64,000 nt of DNA from Acanthaster planci (taxonomy: Eukaryota > Echinodermata > Asteroidea > Valvatida > Acanthasteridae): positions 167,196 through 231,195 of the forward strand of contig NW_019091516.1 of assembly GCF_001949145.1 (NCBI RefSeq), read 5' to 3'. The position numbers and the translations under genes are program-made. The stretch's first letter is position 1; the number at the start of each line of letters is the position of its first letter. Of this stretch, positions 9,277-22,295 are shown piece after piece. The notes under the pieces were generated by a model, which worked only from the letters and a program-made list of their open reading frames with translations, did no database searches and was not told the DNA's origin.

Positions 9277-12059
9277 AGTCTCTTTTTTTTAATCCTCTTG
9301 CCGGTAGATCTCGTTAACTTCAGGAATGGAGGGTAAACACTCTAATTTAAGTCAATGTACATTCAGGCATTCAAATCCTGCTTGTGAAATGCTGGGACAA
9401 GATCTTGAGGAGACAAGTCTAGTGTACATGTACATGTATGTGTAATACTCGTACATACCGTACTGTATACATGTGTATGTTGGACCACTTGAACAATTTG
9501 CAAATACTGGGTACAAGTACTAAAATGCCGAGGCAAGATTTTTTACAGTTTTCTCAAACAACCAAGTAAAATAACATGTGCATGTACATGTACGTACATG
9601 TACATGTACATTTACATTTAGTTCTGATGAAATACATCAAAAAGTGGCAAAAAGAGGAGTACATGTATTTTTTCGGGGGGAGGGGGCTTCATTTGCGTAA
9701 CACATCATTTTGTTCATTACCGCCACCTGATGGCTCTTAACTCGCCCTGCTGTACCCGAGCAATTATGCGTTAACAGTGCCGCCGGAGGAGCGTGCATTA
9801 AATTGAGAGCTGCATAGGAGTTAATTAATCATCTAGACCAGATGGGTAATTGCGCAGGAAGGCGAAAGTAAAACCCTACCAACCTTGTTGGTAGGCTAGT
9901 GGTATCATACCTGTGCAAGTACGTTGTACATACGGTACATGTACTGTACTCCCTCCCCCCATATGTGGCAGTTTGAGCAACATAGGATTGTGACACGTAC
10001 AAGCACATTAGACATGCTAGACCCAAAGTTGCGCAGACGAATTTTTGATGGGGAAATGGGAAATGCCTGTGGAAGCATTTAGCAGATTTTATAAGATGGA
10101 GAGGAGAATTTTCAGAATGACTCTGAGGATGCAAAGCATGTCAGATTGTATGGAAAATTATACATTGTTGCTTTTATTCATTGATGCTTCCAATTGATAT
10201 GTGATGATTGTGATGCCAGGCAAATTTTGGTTGGCCTACAGTATGGTGCATTGTCTCGCTGGAATATCCTTCACTTGGCGCATCACGGTTACCGTAGATG
10301 TACTGGTACATGTAATTAAAGTCCTGTCATTCTGTTACCATGGTAATGGAAAAACAACCACACTGAAAAGAACGAGAAGGATGTAAAATATGGCAAATGC
10401 AGTTTAGAACTGTGTCATGCGTGACAATCTTTGAGAAATTACCATGTATGGTACCGGTACGTACATGTACATATACTGTACATGTATGCAGTTCACATTT
10501 TTGTTGAAACCAGTCATTCATACATGTACATAATATGGTAAGTGTACGTATACATGTACTTTACCATGTAAGACAGTTTAGCCATTCCTGTTGATTGACA
10601 GCCCATCACAGTTGATAAAACACTACCGGTAGCTGCTGATCTTAAGTGTTTTTCTGGTGTCACATGAAATTTATAGACTCCTTATGTGGTCCATTTTCCC
10701 TTGTTGTAATTCACAATAGTGACAGTACCGGTCCCATATATAATTTTGTACATGTAAGTGTGCTGGTACATGTAACAACGAGTCTGCGTTCTGGGAGTCC
10801 TAAATTCACACTGCACTGAGTTATCACGTTTTACACCACCTCACTCATGCTGTACATGTGTGGGCCAATCTCCTTACTGTGCGGTAAAGAGATTGTCTAT
10901 GACTACTCACATGACTCATGAGCGGCGCTATAGATGTACCGATAATGCAGTGTAACGTGGCTAATTAGGAGGCGTTTGAAAAAAAAGACACAAAATCGTT
11001 AAACAAAGTCATAGGAAATTTAGAATATTTTTGTACCTTGTGTTGACTTTCTGACTTGAAAGGTTACTGTTCATGCATGGGACTCTGCTAAGGCCTTTAT
11101 CCAGTTATCAGTATCCATTCTCCTGATCTAGTCTCATATGAATGCTTATAACGCCCACCAAACACATTTCATTTCCTTATTAAAAATCACTGTTCAAATG
11201 AAAGTGGGTGTCTAGCAACGCCTGGACATGTCTCCCTGTCCTGAGATAAGAATCACACTAAAGAGGGCCATAGAGGTTTTTTGTGTGACCTACTGTAACA
11301 TGACGTGAAAAGGCACTGCAGAAAGCGTGCCATGTCCATGGAGATGCATGCATTTTCATATCTGGGTATGTCATGTACATGTATGTGTATTTCTATTGCA
11401 ATTTTATGAATGGTATGCCAGAATGGTGAGGAAATAGACTATTGACCCTCAAAAATCATGTGACTGAAAATCCTCCGATATTTGAATACTCATAAGAGGG
11501 GAAGGAATAAGCAGACCTTTTAACATGTTCAATGTTGTTGCTTACCATGTGGAATCTTGAAGTGATTCCATAACATAATGAACATCACAAATAATGAAAA
11601 AAGGTGCTTAAAATTTAATTCACAACAGACAAATTTATGCAATTTAGAAGTCAGTGTATTTGTACAAAACACATTTGATTACCAGGTTGAAGTACATGTA
11701 CTTGTAGGAATGTACTAGTATTTGGTAGAGTACATAGAGCTCCTACACCTGTATTAGTGTAACTTTTTCTAGAGTGACCTACCGGTACAACACACAATGT
11801 ACATGTTGAAATCCCACCTCAGTCACTTGTCCTTGTTGTGGTTCATTAAGTGTATATATGTGTGCTTCAGTACATGTACATGTTTTAGTGTGAAATTTGT
11901 TTCTTTGCTTGACAAAGTCACAAGAAACATACAGGCCCACAGATAATAATAGTGCATTTATATACACTAAATTAATCAAAAAATACAATAAGTTAAGAAT
12001 ACACTCAAACCTACATAAAATTATGCAAATTAAACACAATTACAATAACAATGCTTGCC
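9277..12059. other. Probable intron 1, part 3
   Basis: No gene. (TACATG)n/TACCGGTA tracts are frequent (about 9424-9440, 9575-9620, 9925-9945, 10303, 10450-10490, 10520-10560, 10735-10775, 11375, 11690-11710, 11870). A moderately GC-rich block with ATTAA sites (9720-9840) looks different from its surroundings, but nothing specific can be named. Confidence 0.45.
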
Positions 12060-12445
12060 TAAAAAGATGGGTCTTCATTTGGTTTTAAACAAAGAGAGAG
12101 ATTGAACAACCTGGATTTCAAGTGGCAATTGATTCCAGAGTGTGGGGGCTGCAGCTTGTGCAAATGAACAGTCCCCAGTAGGTTTTGCATTTCGCCAATA
12201 GGATGTTCCAAAAGTAGCTTCCCATGAGACCTCAGAGAGGAACAAGAGTGAGCTTTAACCTGCACCAAGGCAACAAAGTATGTTGGAGCAAGGCCATGAA
12301 TGGCTTTGAAGGTCAAAAGACGAATTTTAGATATCGAATCCTGAACTGTACCGGAAGCCAATGTAATTGACGAAGTGTGGGAGTGATAGAAGTCCCAATT
12401 GATGAATTACAAACAAGTCTGGCAGCAGCATTCTGGCCTAATCAA
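12060..12445 (-). mobile_element. 3' fragment of a CR1/L2-type LINE reverse transcriptase (degenerate)
   Basis: Read on the minus strand in two frames, this encodes the typical C-terminal thumb region of CR1/L2-group non-LTR reverse transcriptases: NAAARLV at about 12405-12430, then TLRQLHWLPV at about 12360-12385, then LLTFKAIHGLAPTYF at about 12275-12320, a SLRS-x-KLLLE segment at about 12200-12240, and a final KSRLFNL near 12105. A frameshift separates the LHWLP and FKAIHGLAP parts. There is no palm domain or endonuclease, so it is a 5'-truncated dead copy. Family placement rests on remembered consensus motifs; CR1 versus L2 versus Rex is not resolved. Confidence 0.75.
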
Positions 12446-12904
12446 TTGAGAATTTGGCAAACCATAATATAAACTATTACAGATCAAACAAAAGCAATGA
12501 AAAAACATCCACCCCCCCTCGAAAAAGCTTAATGTGGTCTTTTTCAAGACTTTTTGCCTTTTAATAACAGTACTCGATGAGAAATGCAAGTACATGTAGC
12601 ACCGGAAATTGAACAACATGACTGGAATCAGTGTTGGATGCATAATTCATATGCCATGTAGAAGATTTTCACTGGCTACATACCACAACATCATACAGAC
12701 GTCTGTAGGCAGATGCCCTTGAGATTGACAATATCCCAGGCTAGGAACAATCAACTGAGCATTTATTGAAGAGGAAACAGACATATAATATTAATCCAGC
12801 ATCAACCCATTACATGTACAATGAATGGAAGAGTTATAAATAAAGAAAGAGGATAAAGTGGGATTTTAAGTGAAGGAGGTTTAGAGAAAGTAACCGAACT
12901 ATAC
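12446..12904. other. Non-coding, nothing recognised
   Basis: Sequence between the LINE fragment and the VNTR; no coding signal or repeat family recognised. Confidence 0.4.
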
Positions 12905-13482
12905 ATGTGTACCGTACATGTACATGGAGATACCAATCTGAGTTTTTATTGAGCTACGTACATGTACATGTACACCGTACATGTAGATGCCAATGTGAGT
13001 TTTTATTGAGCTATGTACATGTACATGTACACCGTACATGTAGATACCAATGTGAGTTTTTATTGAGCTATGTACATGTACATGTACATGTAGATACCAA
13101 TCTGAGTTTTTATTGAGCTACGTACATGTACATGTACACCGTACATGTAGATACCAATATGAGTTTTTATTGAGCTATGTACATGTACATGTAGATACCA
13201 ATCTGAGTTTTTATTGAGCTACGTACATGTACATGTATACCGTACATGTAGATACCAATGTGAGTTTTTATTGAGCTACGTACATGTACATGTAGATACC
13301 AATCTGAGTTTTTATTGAGCTACGTACATGTACATGTACACCGTACATGTACATGTATATACCAATATGAGTTTTTATTGAGCTATGTACATGTACATGT
13401 AGATACCAATCTGAGTTTTTATTGAGCTACGTACATGTACATGTACATACCAATCTGAGTTTTATTGAGCTACGTACATGTA
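12905..13482. repeat. VNTR of 11 units, alternating ~57 and ~45 bp
   Basis: Tandem array of a unit reading GATACCAATSTGAGTTTTTA-TTGAGCTACGTACATGTACATGTA, with or without a further CACCGTACATGTA. Units begin near 12928, 12985, 13042, 13091, 13148, 13193, 13250, 13294, 13357, 13401 and 13446. Long units carry the extra 12-bp ACCGTACATGTA block and short ones do not. From the third unit the two classes alternate nearly strictly, pointing to a dimeric higher-order repeat. The unit contains the same (TACATG)n core found elsewhere. The plus-strand open frame across it is a by-product. Confidence 0.95.
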
Positions 13483-13490
13483 CATGCTGC

Positions 13491-16385
13491 AGTGTTTATT
13501 GCTTGATTTTTTTCTGTTTTAAACAGAAGTGAAAATATGTTATACTAAAGGAATGCAGCTTGGGCATTAGTCGCGTCCATTCTCCTGAGCCGATGCTCTT
13601 AACCAAGCAATAATAATTTCCATTCATGAATGCCGTTTTAGTCGAAGAGTCAAAAGAATTTCCAAGGATTTTGTTAAAGAAGTTTGCTTTCATTTTCCTG
13701 AACACCTCTGTCCACTTTATGGTATATTCCTTGTACGAGTAGTCCAGAGGAATTTCCTTACGTGTACATGTACCCCCTTATATGGACTTTTTGCGGACAT
13801 GGCGAGTTCTGTGTGCCATGGCACACTTGGCACACACAAACTTTTGACCAATAGGAATCGATTAAACTCTCTCGTATCCAGGTGACAGCCCATTTCACAC
13901 AGTGGGCATTATCAAATCGCAGCGGGCATTATCATGTTCACACATGGTCACGTTGCGCGTTGTGAATAGGGAAACTGTCCACTTTTTAAATGTACAAACT
14001 TCGGTCTTGTTTTGTCTCTGTGTACCGGTACCTTTGCTTTCATTTCACTTTCGGGGTATATCTAGCTTAAAGTTAATCATTTCAAAATAAACGAACATAC
14101 TTCCGTGTACATTGTACTTTAACAACTACATGTACCGGTATGTACATGTATGCAAGTGTGAAAATGGTAATTGTACAGTACATGTACATGTACATGCAGT
14201 AAGACACCTACACTGTACAGTACATGTCAGGGTACTTGAATACTTTAAGCATGTTAAGCCTACAGTACAATCTTCTTTGTAATAGTATGAGTCAGTGAAG
14301 TACATGTAGATTATAGTATTATAAAGCAAGTTGGATCAAGGACCTATGTTTACCATAGTTCAACTAACCCTCATCGAACTCAATTTAGTCGACGATAGTT
14401 GACCCAGGCTACAACAATGGTCTGGTCAACCATTCACGTCCAGCCTATCGAGGTTGGTTGCATTGTTGGTTGCCATAACCCGTTTTTTAATACACAGTGC
14501 AGAGAGGACCAGTTACCAGGAAATGAAAAATACCGGAAAAACAGTACATGTACATGTATGTCACTAGTGCATGACTATTTTCACTTTAGATTTTGCTACA
14601 TGTACTGTACGTTCTGTGGCCACCTTTTCTCCCATTCGGCCTTATGACCTAACAATGGTTGACTAGGGTCATTCGCACTTCAACTTTGCTGCACGCGCAC
14701 TATGTCACAAACTAACCACTAGTTAACTCGTTCTTGGTAGAACTTGCCAATACATGTACTCGTACATGTACAATGCATGTGCAAGAAATTGATTAAGTTA
14801 TTAGCACAGCACATACTGTGCATGCACATGTGCATCTGATTTTTACTCGGATAAAATTCTATATGTGTACCTTGACCAACAGGCAGTTCATAAAATAATT
14901 GCATTTGTGTAGAACACTGTGCTGTCAGCATATTCAGATATTTGTGGGTATCTTTCAAGTGTGTACAACATGTACACGGCCGGTGCATGTACCGGTACAG
15001 TGTACATGCAGATATCATAGCTGTGCCAAATGCAGATTGGTCACATCTATCGCCAGCAGTGAGTGAAACAAAAGACCTGGGGGATCGTTATTACACACCG
15101 AGTGGACAGAGCCCAGCCCACCTACTGTACATGTACCTTGTACAGCGAGGAAACAGCAGGCAGCATCTGTGCACAGTACTGTGCACATGTACGTGTAGGT
15201 TGGAGAGGGACTGTCTGTCGCCCTGGTGACGGTGATGTCATCAGTTGAATCTTGGGTGGCGATGATGATGATGAGGCTGATGAAGCTGGGGGGATGATAT
15301 GACGATGCTGGTGTTGGTGGGTTGTGGTGAAGTGCATTCATGCAAGGAGTCTATGTATGATCCGTGTCTACATGTAGATGATCGCATATGGTACTGGGAT
15401 TCTCCACCAGTGTGTTGTGTGCAAGGCCGAGATATTACAGTTCTCTGCCTTATTCAAAGTGTGTGGTTGTCAGAAACCTGATTTCGGCAAGTCATGGTGT
15501 ATACCCATTGGAGTCTACATGCATTGTAAGTTTATACCTGTAGCTTCACGAAGTCACATACTGCATGTACAGTACACATGTACCAGTCAGTACATGTACA
15601 GTGTACCTGTACACGTACTGTACATGTATGTGTGCAGGACTGCACTAAGCCATTTTGTACAACACTTCATTGAACTGCATGCATACAGGGTGCTGGACAT
15701 GTACAGTGTACACGTCCCTACTTATATGGGCGTATGTACTTTTAGTGCATGTGGCAGGTTCTTCATAATATGGACCATTACTGTAATGTTCAACTTTGGG
15801 GGTTCATTTTTCCTGAAGTGAACAGCAGTGAATTAATTCCCAATGTCTGATGTAATGAGGGAAGTCATGGCTGGTATCTGAAACAATGATGACCGTGTCC
15901 ATCTTTCAACTTATTTGGAGTTAGTTAATTAAAGTCTGGAATGTCAGCATTCTTGACGGACGTGAGTAACCTGTTGAAATGCTAGGCAATAAAATTTAAT
16001 ATTTACACATATTAAAACCATAATCACGAAATAAAAAATACCTCTCACAATTACTTGGGTCCCGAAGTCGGCAGTCGCAAATGTCATTCAATTCTGTCAT
16101 CATTAGTGTGAAAAAAATTGACTGCCAAAAAACAGCGAGTAAAATCCAAATTGATGTACAACACAAGCTTTGAAAAAAAGTGCAAAAATCATCCTTTTAC
16201 GACTGGGCCGATCACATTTTCTCAAGTGTGTTTCCGAAAACCGCAGTCCAAAATATCGATCGTGGAGACATGTTTGACATTCTCTCACGGTGCCGTTCGA
16301 TAGTGCGCCCTCTTTTTCGTTCGATATTCATGAGCCCCACCACAGAGTGGCGATGCTCTGGGATTTTTCTCTTTAGACCAAGGTT
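13491..16385. other. Probable intron 1, part 4
   Basis: No gene recognised. Dense (TACATG)n/TACCGGTA patches lie at about 14125-14230, 14545-14620, 14745-14770, 14965-15010, 15125-15195 and 15560-15720. A GATGATGATGATGAGG microsatellite-like stretch is at 15258-15275. A CpG-bearing segment with TATCGATCGTGGAG lies at 16250-16340. Numerous open frames of 60-150 codons overlap on both strands, none with a domain. Confidence 0.45.
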
Positions 16386-16865
16386 TCTGGAAAGAAAATC
16401 ATTGAAAATGACGTTCGAAAAAAAAAATGACGTCTGAGACATAAAATATGATTCATGACGAAAATCCAATGCCAGATTTGTAAATTTTAAATATCTCCAA
16501 AATCAGCGGCAAAATGACCATCGCGCATGGAATTTTCAAGCACTACATGTGACAGTGTTTTTCGCATTCTGGTACGTCATTCATTTTTTGGTCAACATTT
16601 TAGAACGTTATCAAAATTCTGTCAAATATAACACTTGCAACGAACGTATTGCGCTCATTACAAGTAAATTTTTGATGCAGTCAAACTTAAAGATAATTTT
16701 CAGTGGTTGAAAAGTACAAGCCCAGACAGAGACATGTACATGTATGCTATTATAGTGAGAGTGATTATAAACGGTAAGAGAATGACGAGACCTAAACTTT
16801 TCTGTCAATTTTGTGCTCTTTTTTCGTGGCTTGCAGTGTATATTTTTTAAAGGTTATTTCGTAGG
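16386..16865 (-). repeat. Dispersed repeat, copy B (inverted relative to 6918-7412)
   Basis: Reverse-complement counterpart of 6918-7412; see the shared anchors there. The pair is clearly diverged, with many substitutions and small indels, so these are old copies. Copy B contains a TACATGTACATGTA insertion (about 16734-16747) that copy A lacks, showing that the palindromic hexamer arose or expanded after the copies separated. Confidence 0.7.
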
Positions 16866-18870
16866 TGCTTTAAAATACATCATTCGAAAAATATACTGAG
16901 TTCTCTTTGTTGTTGAGAGAAGTTTTGCAATCAAGTCCTCTGGTGTAAACACTTTGACGTAAAACTTTAAATGAATTCAACTCCATTTGATTTGCACCGG
17001 TAGCCAACCAAATGTCCACCATAAGTACATATTATGCCTAATCATCCCCATATAATCATTTTTATAAATCTAAAGGTGGCAATTTGTATTTTACATTATC
17101 AAGGTCATTCTTTTAGAAGTTTTGAAAAATGACATCCGGAGTTGTCATGTGCTTGTTTTTTCATTGCACTTTGAATCAATCAGTAGAGGTACAAACATAC
17201 ATGTATGTACAGTGTACACGTGCATGTACAGTACTGCATCAGTGGAGTATCCTTCATGAGTACATGCAGGTACCGGTATACATGTATGTAGATTGAGGCT
17301 CAAGAGATTTTAATGCTCTAACAAATACAATGGTACCGTTACATGAATCTGTGTACATCTCTCATCCAAACATACAGTACATGTACATGTACATGGTGTA
17401 CTTTACATGTACATGTACTGTACATGTACATGTATGTTTGGAATGAGAGTTGGTTTTGTTGGTGCATTTTACATTTACAGTATTTCATTGCAATTAAAAA
17501 CATTCCATTCCAAATGAGGGTTTATTCTGAAGTGTACTTCAAAGCCTTTATTTTTAATGGGCCATTAATTCACATGTGAATGAATGACAGAGTGTTTCAG
17601 AGGTTTACTCATGTACTGGTACATGCACAAGTTAAACAAGGATAGAAGACACCGATAACATTGTACTCAATAGATTAAATCCTCCAACAGGTGAAGGATT
17701 GAGGAGTGTTAGGGTTAATCTGTGAATTCTTGCGTGTCCTGAGTAACAGCTGTTTTCTGTAGGTTTCACCAATTTTGTGTTCATTTCAAGAACAGACAAA
17801 AATCAGTTTGAAATTATAAGCCGTTTCTTGCATTTACAAACATGTACAGTACATTTATACGAATTACGCACAAGTTTCAACATTACATGTCTGTATGTAC
17901 ATGTACGGTAAGTGTATGTGTACATCACATTCCATGCACCAGTATCCATAACACATACAGATACCAGTTTCATTATTCATTATTTTTGCTACCGGTCGAT
18001 CACATGGCTGGTTGAAGTCACAACTGTTACACATGTACATGTGCATATGTTTCTCACGTGCATAAGGTACGTCCTCGTCCCTCTCACCTATCCTAGTTGA
18101 TCTACATGTACTGTGCAGTTGAGTGTACATATATGTGCCTTGGTACTTTGTAGATGAACCAATTTACGCGTACAGCACGTAGAGCAGGAGAATAATTTTC
18201 TTTGAATGGCTGGTGGAATGATGTTACAGTATACAGTGATGATCAGGGTACACAATACTGATTAATACATGTACATACACATGTACATTGTACATGTACA
18301 TATATGCACGTATTTCGCAAAGAATGATACTTCCTGAAAATGATTACAATGTTACAATGTCGAAAGTATGCATACACGTGCATCATGTGGAATCTTTTCC
18401 TGCTTTCAGTGAAGTTTTGATATGCCGGTTTGGTTATAATTAAAAAATTAACAGAGGCAGCCAAAAATGTATTGAGGAATACATGTACATGTACATGTAG
18501 TACAGGTCAGCATATCCCATGTACTGTAAGTGAATTCAGCAATACAACTAATTGATCATTGTTTATGGATTAATATTGTGTAGAGAAAAAAGGTGACAAA
18601 GTGATAAGTGGGAGTGGAACCAGAGACCTCTGGACCTTGGTTCAAGTGGTTCATCCAACAATGGTTACCTTGTTTGGCCAAAATGTTCCTTTGGAAACAT
18701 TGTTCGGACTAGTGCATCCAACTTGTCCAAGATGAAACGGCAACAATTTCTGATTCGGCACTTCGCTGTTGCCAGGACCAGGATCATTTGTTTTGGACTT
18801 TTAGTTTACTCCCGTTGGATTTCTTAAGTATTGTATTAATCCTGTTTGGTGTCTGTCTCTCTAATTTCAG
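16866..18870. other. Probable intron 1, part 5, ending in the NCX exon 2 acceptor
   Basis: Non-coding with (TACATG)n patches (about 17208-17290, 17375-17440, 17895-17910, 18030, 18265-18300, 18480-18500). The last 30 bases are a strong acceptor: TTTGGTGTCTGTCTCTCTAATTTCAG ends at 18870, with possible branch sequence TATTAAT at about 18833. Confidence 0.6.
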
Positions 18871-19289
18871 ATGAGTATTGCTACCTCACAACTTGTCACC
18901 AGTATTGTACATGTACATGTACTTTGCTATAGTGCTGCACGTCGGTGAACAGAACTCCTATATATTGAAGCTCAACCATGCCTTTAAGCTCTGGATCTCA
19001 AGCAAAAGAAAGTCATTTTCTAGTAATCGATGCCGTAATAACATGGCACCATCTCAACACGTCTGCGGAGTGTTAGAGCAGTGCATTGAGGCAAACTCTA
19101 GAGAAGTGCACAGAACTGTTGACAGAGTTACAGAAGTGCAATATCATTAGCCACATGATACCATTGCCAGCATGAGTGCCCGGGTTGACTGTGTGCTGTG
19201 ACAAAACTCAGACTGTAGCCGGCAGGTTTGACTGTGCATTTCAGTAGATATATCCAGGTTGAGACAGATAGCCAGAGCGACCAACAGAC
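18871..19289 (+). other. NCX exon 2, 5' untranslated part
   Basis: Lies between the acceptor at 18870 and the NCX start codon. It opens with an ATG (18871) starting a 26-codon upstream ORF that ends at a TGA near 18950 and includes a TACATGTACATGTA tract. An in-frame TAG at 19269-19271 stands six codons before the NCX ATG, so the coding frame cannot extend upstream. The upstream ORF could dampen NCX translation; that is inference. Confidence 0.65.
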
Positions 19290-21115
19290 ATGGTTGTGCT
19301 GGAGTTACTGTCCAGAGTGATGGCCCAGTCCAAGGGAGGGCCAGTAGTCCCAACTCTACTGATGGTTGTTCTGATGCAAGTTGGTGAGACATTAGAGCAA
19401 ACTGAAGCTGCACTTACGTACACCAATGCTACGACCAGCGCCACCTCCCTTGCCACCACTCCGGAGTCAGACACGAAATGCAGGAAGGGGCTCATTCTGC
19501 CAATATGGCAGCCTGAAGACCCTGGACTAGGAGACAAGATTGCACGGGCCATTGTGTACTTTGCAGCATTATGCTTCATGTTCCTAGGCGTTTCCATTAT
19601 CGCCGATCGCTTCATGTCAGCCATTGAGGTGATCACGTCCAAGGAACGAGAGGTGACTGTCAAGAGACCAAACGGTGAAGTGCTGACGGTCAGCGTGAGA
19701 ATCTGGAACGAGACCGTGTCCAACCTGACTCTGATGGCTCTTGGGTCCTCAGCTCCAGAGATTCTGCTGTCCATCATTGAAGTATGTGGAAATAAATTTC
19801 AAGCGGGGAGACTGGGACCCAGTACTATTGTGGGCAGTGCTGCCTTCAATCTTTTTGTGATCATTGCTGTTTGCGTGAGCGTCATTCCAAATGGGGAGGT
19901 TCGGCGAATCAAGCATCTGCGAGTCTTCATGGTGACAGCATCTGTCAGTTTGTTTGCTTACATTTGGTTGTATTTGATTTTAGAATGGATAACCCCAGGT
20001 GTGATTGATCTCTGGGAGGCCATAGTGACGCTCATGATGTTTCCCCTGACTGTGTTGTGGGCGTATGTGGCTGATAAGCGCATTTTTTTTTACCGCTTTC
20101 TTCGGAAGAAGTACAAAGCCGAAAAAGTGGTCAGACGGGACTCAAGTCTACGTGCCGGTGCTGTCGAGCTTGGCATTCCTGGCGAAGCCAATGCCAATCA
20201 CTTCAACTTGAATCACGACCATGACGTGGATTTCCACGGGAAGAAGATGCTGGATGCACTGGATAGCGATGTGAAGGACCTAGAGGAGACACGGAAGGAG
20301 ACGGTACGACTGCTTCGGGAGCTCCGAGCGAAGCACCCAGATGCAGACCTGCAGGCCCTGGAGCAGATGGCTAATTATGAAGCCCTGAACCAACAGCAAA
20401 AGAGCAGGGCCTTCTACCGCATCCAGGCCACGCGCAGGCTGTGCGGGGCCGGCAACATCCTTAAGAAGACGCTGGAGAAGAACCGAGCCAGCATCGCCGA
20501 GGTCAAGATCGAGGTCCCCCAGGAGGACTCCTTTGCCCACATTTTCTTTGAGCCGGCACAGTACACTGTCATGGAGAATGTAGGCAGCTTCAACATCACC
20601 GTCACACGACAAGGTGGCAATATGACAAGCACCATCTATGTTGACTACCGCACGGAAGATGCCACTGCCAATGCTGGCTCTGACTACCATTACGCTGAAG
20701 GCACCCTCATCTTCAAGCCAGGGGATACGCAGAAGGACATCTCCCTGACCATCATCGACGATGACATCTTTGAGGAAGATGAGCACTTCATTGTCCGGCT
20801 AAGCAACGTTCGGGTCGGTGGGCCAGATGGTATGTTCCATAGCAACCAGGAAGAACCTCAGGCCAAACTGGTGGAGCCCTACGTTGCCACGATAACTATC
20901 CTGGACGACGATCACGCCGGGATATTCCAGTTTGAAGAGAAGGAGGTCAAGGCGTCAGAGTCAGTTGGTACTGCGCAGCTCAAGGTTGTCAGGTCAGCCG
21001 GGGCACGGGGCACTGTGCGTATACCATACCGTACTATCGAGGGCACAGCCAAGGGAAATGGCGTTGATTACATTGATGTGGAAGGAGAGTTGGAGTTTGA
21101 GAATGATGAAACCTG
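19290..21115 (+). CDS. SLC8A: Sodium/calcium exchanger (NCX), large N-terminal coding exon
   Basis: Encodes the first 608 residues of a plasma-membrane 3Na+/1Ca2+ antiporter of the SLC8 family. Order: a hydrophobic, probably cleavable leader (about residues 18-32), an NAT glycosylation site at 46, Cys64 and TM1 (about 85-107). The alpha-1 repeat follows (about 140-195), with TLMALGSSAPE and GPSTIVGSAAFN, the ion-binding motifs of the family. TM3-TM5 run to about 261, then a basic XIP-like segment (IFFYRFLRKKYKAEK, about 265-279), then the regulatory loop. CBD1 (about 415-543) has YRTEDATANAGSDY and IIDDDIFEEDEHF, its Ca2+-binding acidic residues. CBD2 begins at about 545 and is cut by the donor ACCTG|GTAAGT, in phase 2. 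Start at 19290 has A at -3 and G at +4; Met11 (19320, ATGGCC) is an alternative. Mammalian NCX1 (about 970 residues) has the same giant exon ending at this point. The rest of CBD2, TM6-10 and alpha-2 are not found in the window. Confidence 0.97.
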
Positions 21116-22295
21116 GTAAGTTGGAATTTGAAATTTGCATTGGCTTGTGTTTTGCTGACATCACACTTCTACGTGTGTGCTTTCTGCAGGCACCGGTGCA
21201 ACTAGTCACATTTAATGGATTCAAAGCTCTGCAAGAAAGCAGACACTATATATATGCACAAGCAAACAAATCGTGACATTGTCAGTACATACATTAAACT
21301 AGCAAGACAGAATGAGAGTTTGTGTTTTAAATGCATTTACCGGTACATGCACTTACATTGTACATGAACGTACAACGGCTTGTGATGTACATGTACCAGT
21401 ACCAATTATTTGGAATTGCTGTCTTATTCAACAGTTTTAAAATTGGTGCCTTCCAGGAAACCATTCTGGAAGTTACGGCGTACATGTACATGTATATTCT
21501 ACGAATAGGCCTAATTAGCATGATGACAAGCTGATAATTGTATCTGTTGTGGAAAATACATGTATATACTACATGTACATATTCCCCGTGACGTACGGTA
21601 AATCTCTCCTGCAAAAAATATTGAAAATGATGATTTTCCACACATAGGTACTGTACATGCATGTGGTGATAGAATAATCGCAACCCTAGACTCATCACAT
21701 GTTTTGATTATTTACCAAATGGTGATGAATTTACCAGACATATCTACACCTTGTTGACCTTTTCCCATGCCTGTCAGACTGTCCTGAGATTAACAAATGA
21801 GGAGGCTGGGCCAGTGCACAAGTGTGACATTATTCAATCACACTTCTCCTCTGTGCATAGCTGCCATTGCCTAAATGCTGCGCATTCCAATGCTCAAGGA
21901 TTCCAGTTAAGTCTAGACTGGTCGTCAGTCTCTTGTGTATTACTAATTTTTTTTTCCCTGGTAATGGATGACTTGACACTACAAGTATCAGGTAGTGTCA
22001 AGCTGAATTTGAAATTCTGGGAAAGGATTTTCATGACTTCTTTCATTGTGAACGACTGTTCATGACTTGTTTGTGCAGAGTACAGAAAAAAATGTATGAC
22101 TGGTGAGCAGTAACTGGTATTTGTATTTGGAATAGAAAGTAACATACATGTACATGTACAATATGTTTTTATTTACATGTGCGTGTACGTGCACTTGTAG
22201 TTTACATGTGTACCGATACTTTGAGACTATTTTTAAAACTTTATTATGGTGCTCCAAGCCAAACGTTCATTTTCAAATCAAGGATTTGTTAAAAA
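21116..22295. other. NCX intron 2, proximal part, with GTAAGT donor
   Basis: Starts with a consensus donor GTAAGT (21116-21121). No exon recognised. (TACATG)n tracts at about 21384-21400, 21480-21495, 21556-21582, 22144-22162. A pyrimidine-rich AG at 21189 (GTGTGCTTTCTGCAG) resembles an acceptor but leads into an immediate stop. Confidence 0.7.

Noticed and set aside
12907-13116. Open frames of the MYMYMY, HVHVHV or TCTCTC type here and throughout the window as genes or low-complexity proteins
   Set aside because: They are translations of (TACATG)n palindromic tracts, appear on both strands and lack any domain.
21175-21210. Next NCX exon after the acceptor-like GTGTGCTTTCTGCAG at 21175-21189
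   Set aside because: Joined in phase to the split TG codon it meets a stop within a few codons and shows no CBD2 residues.
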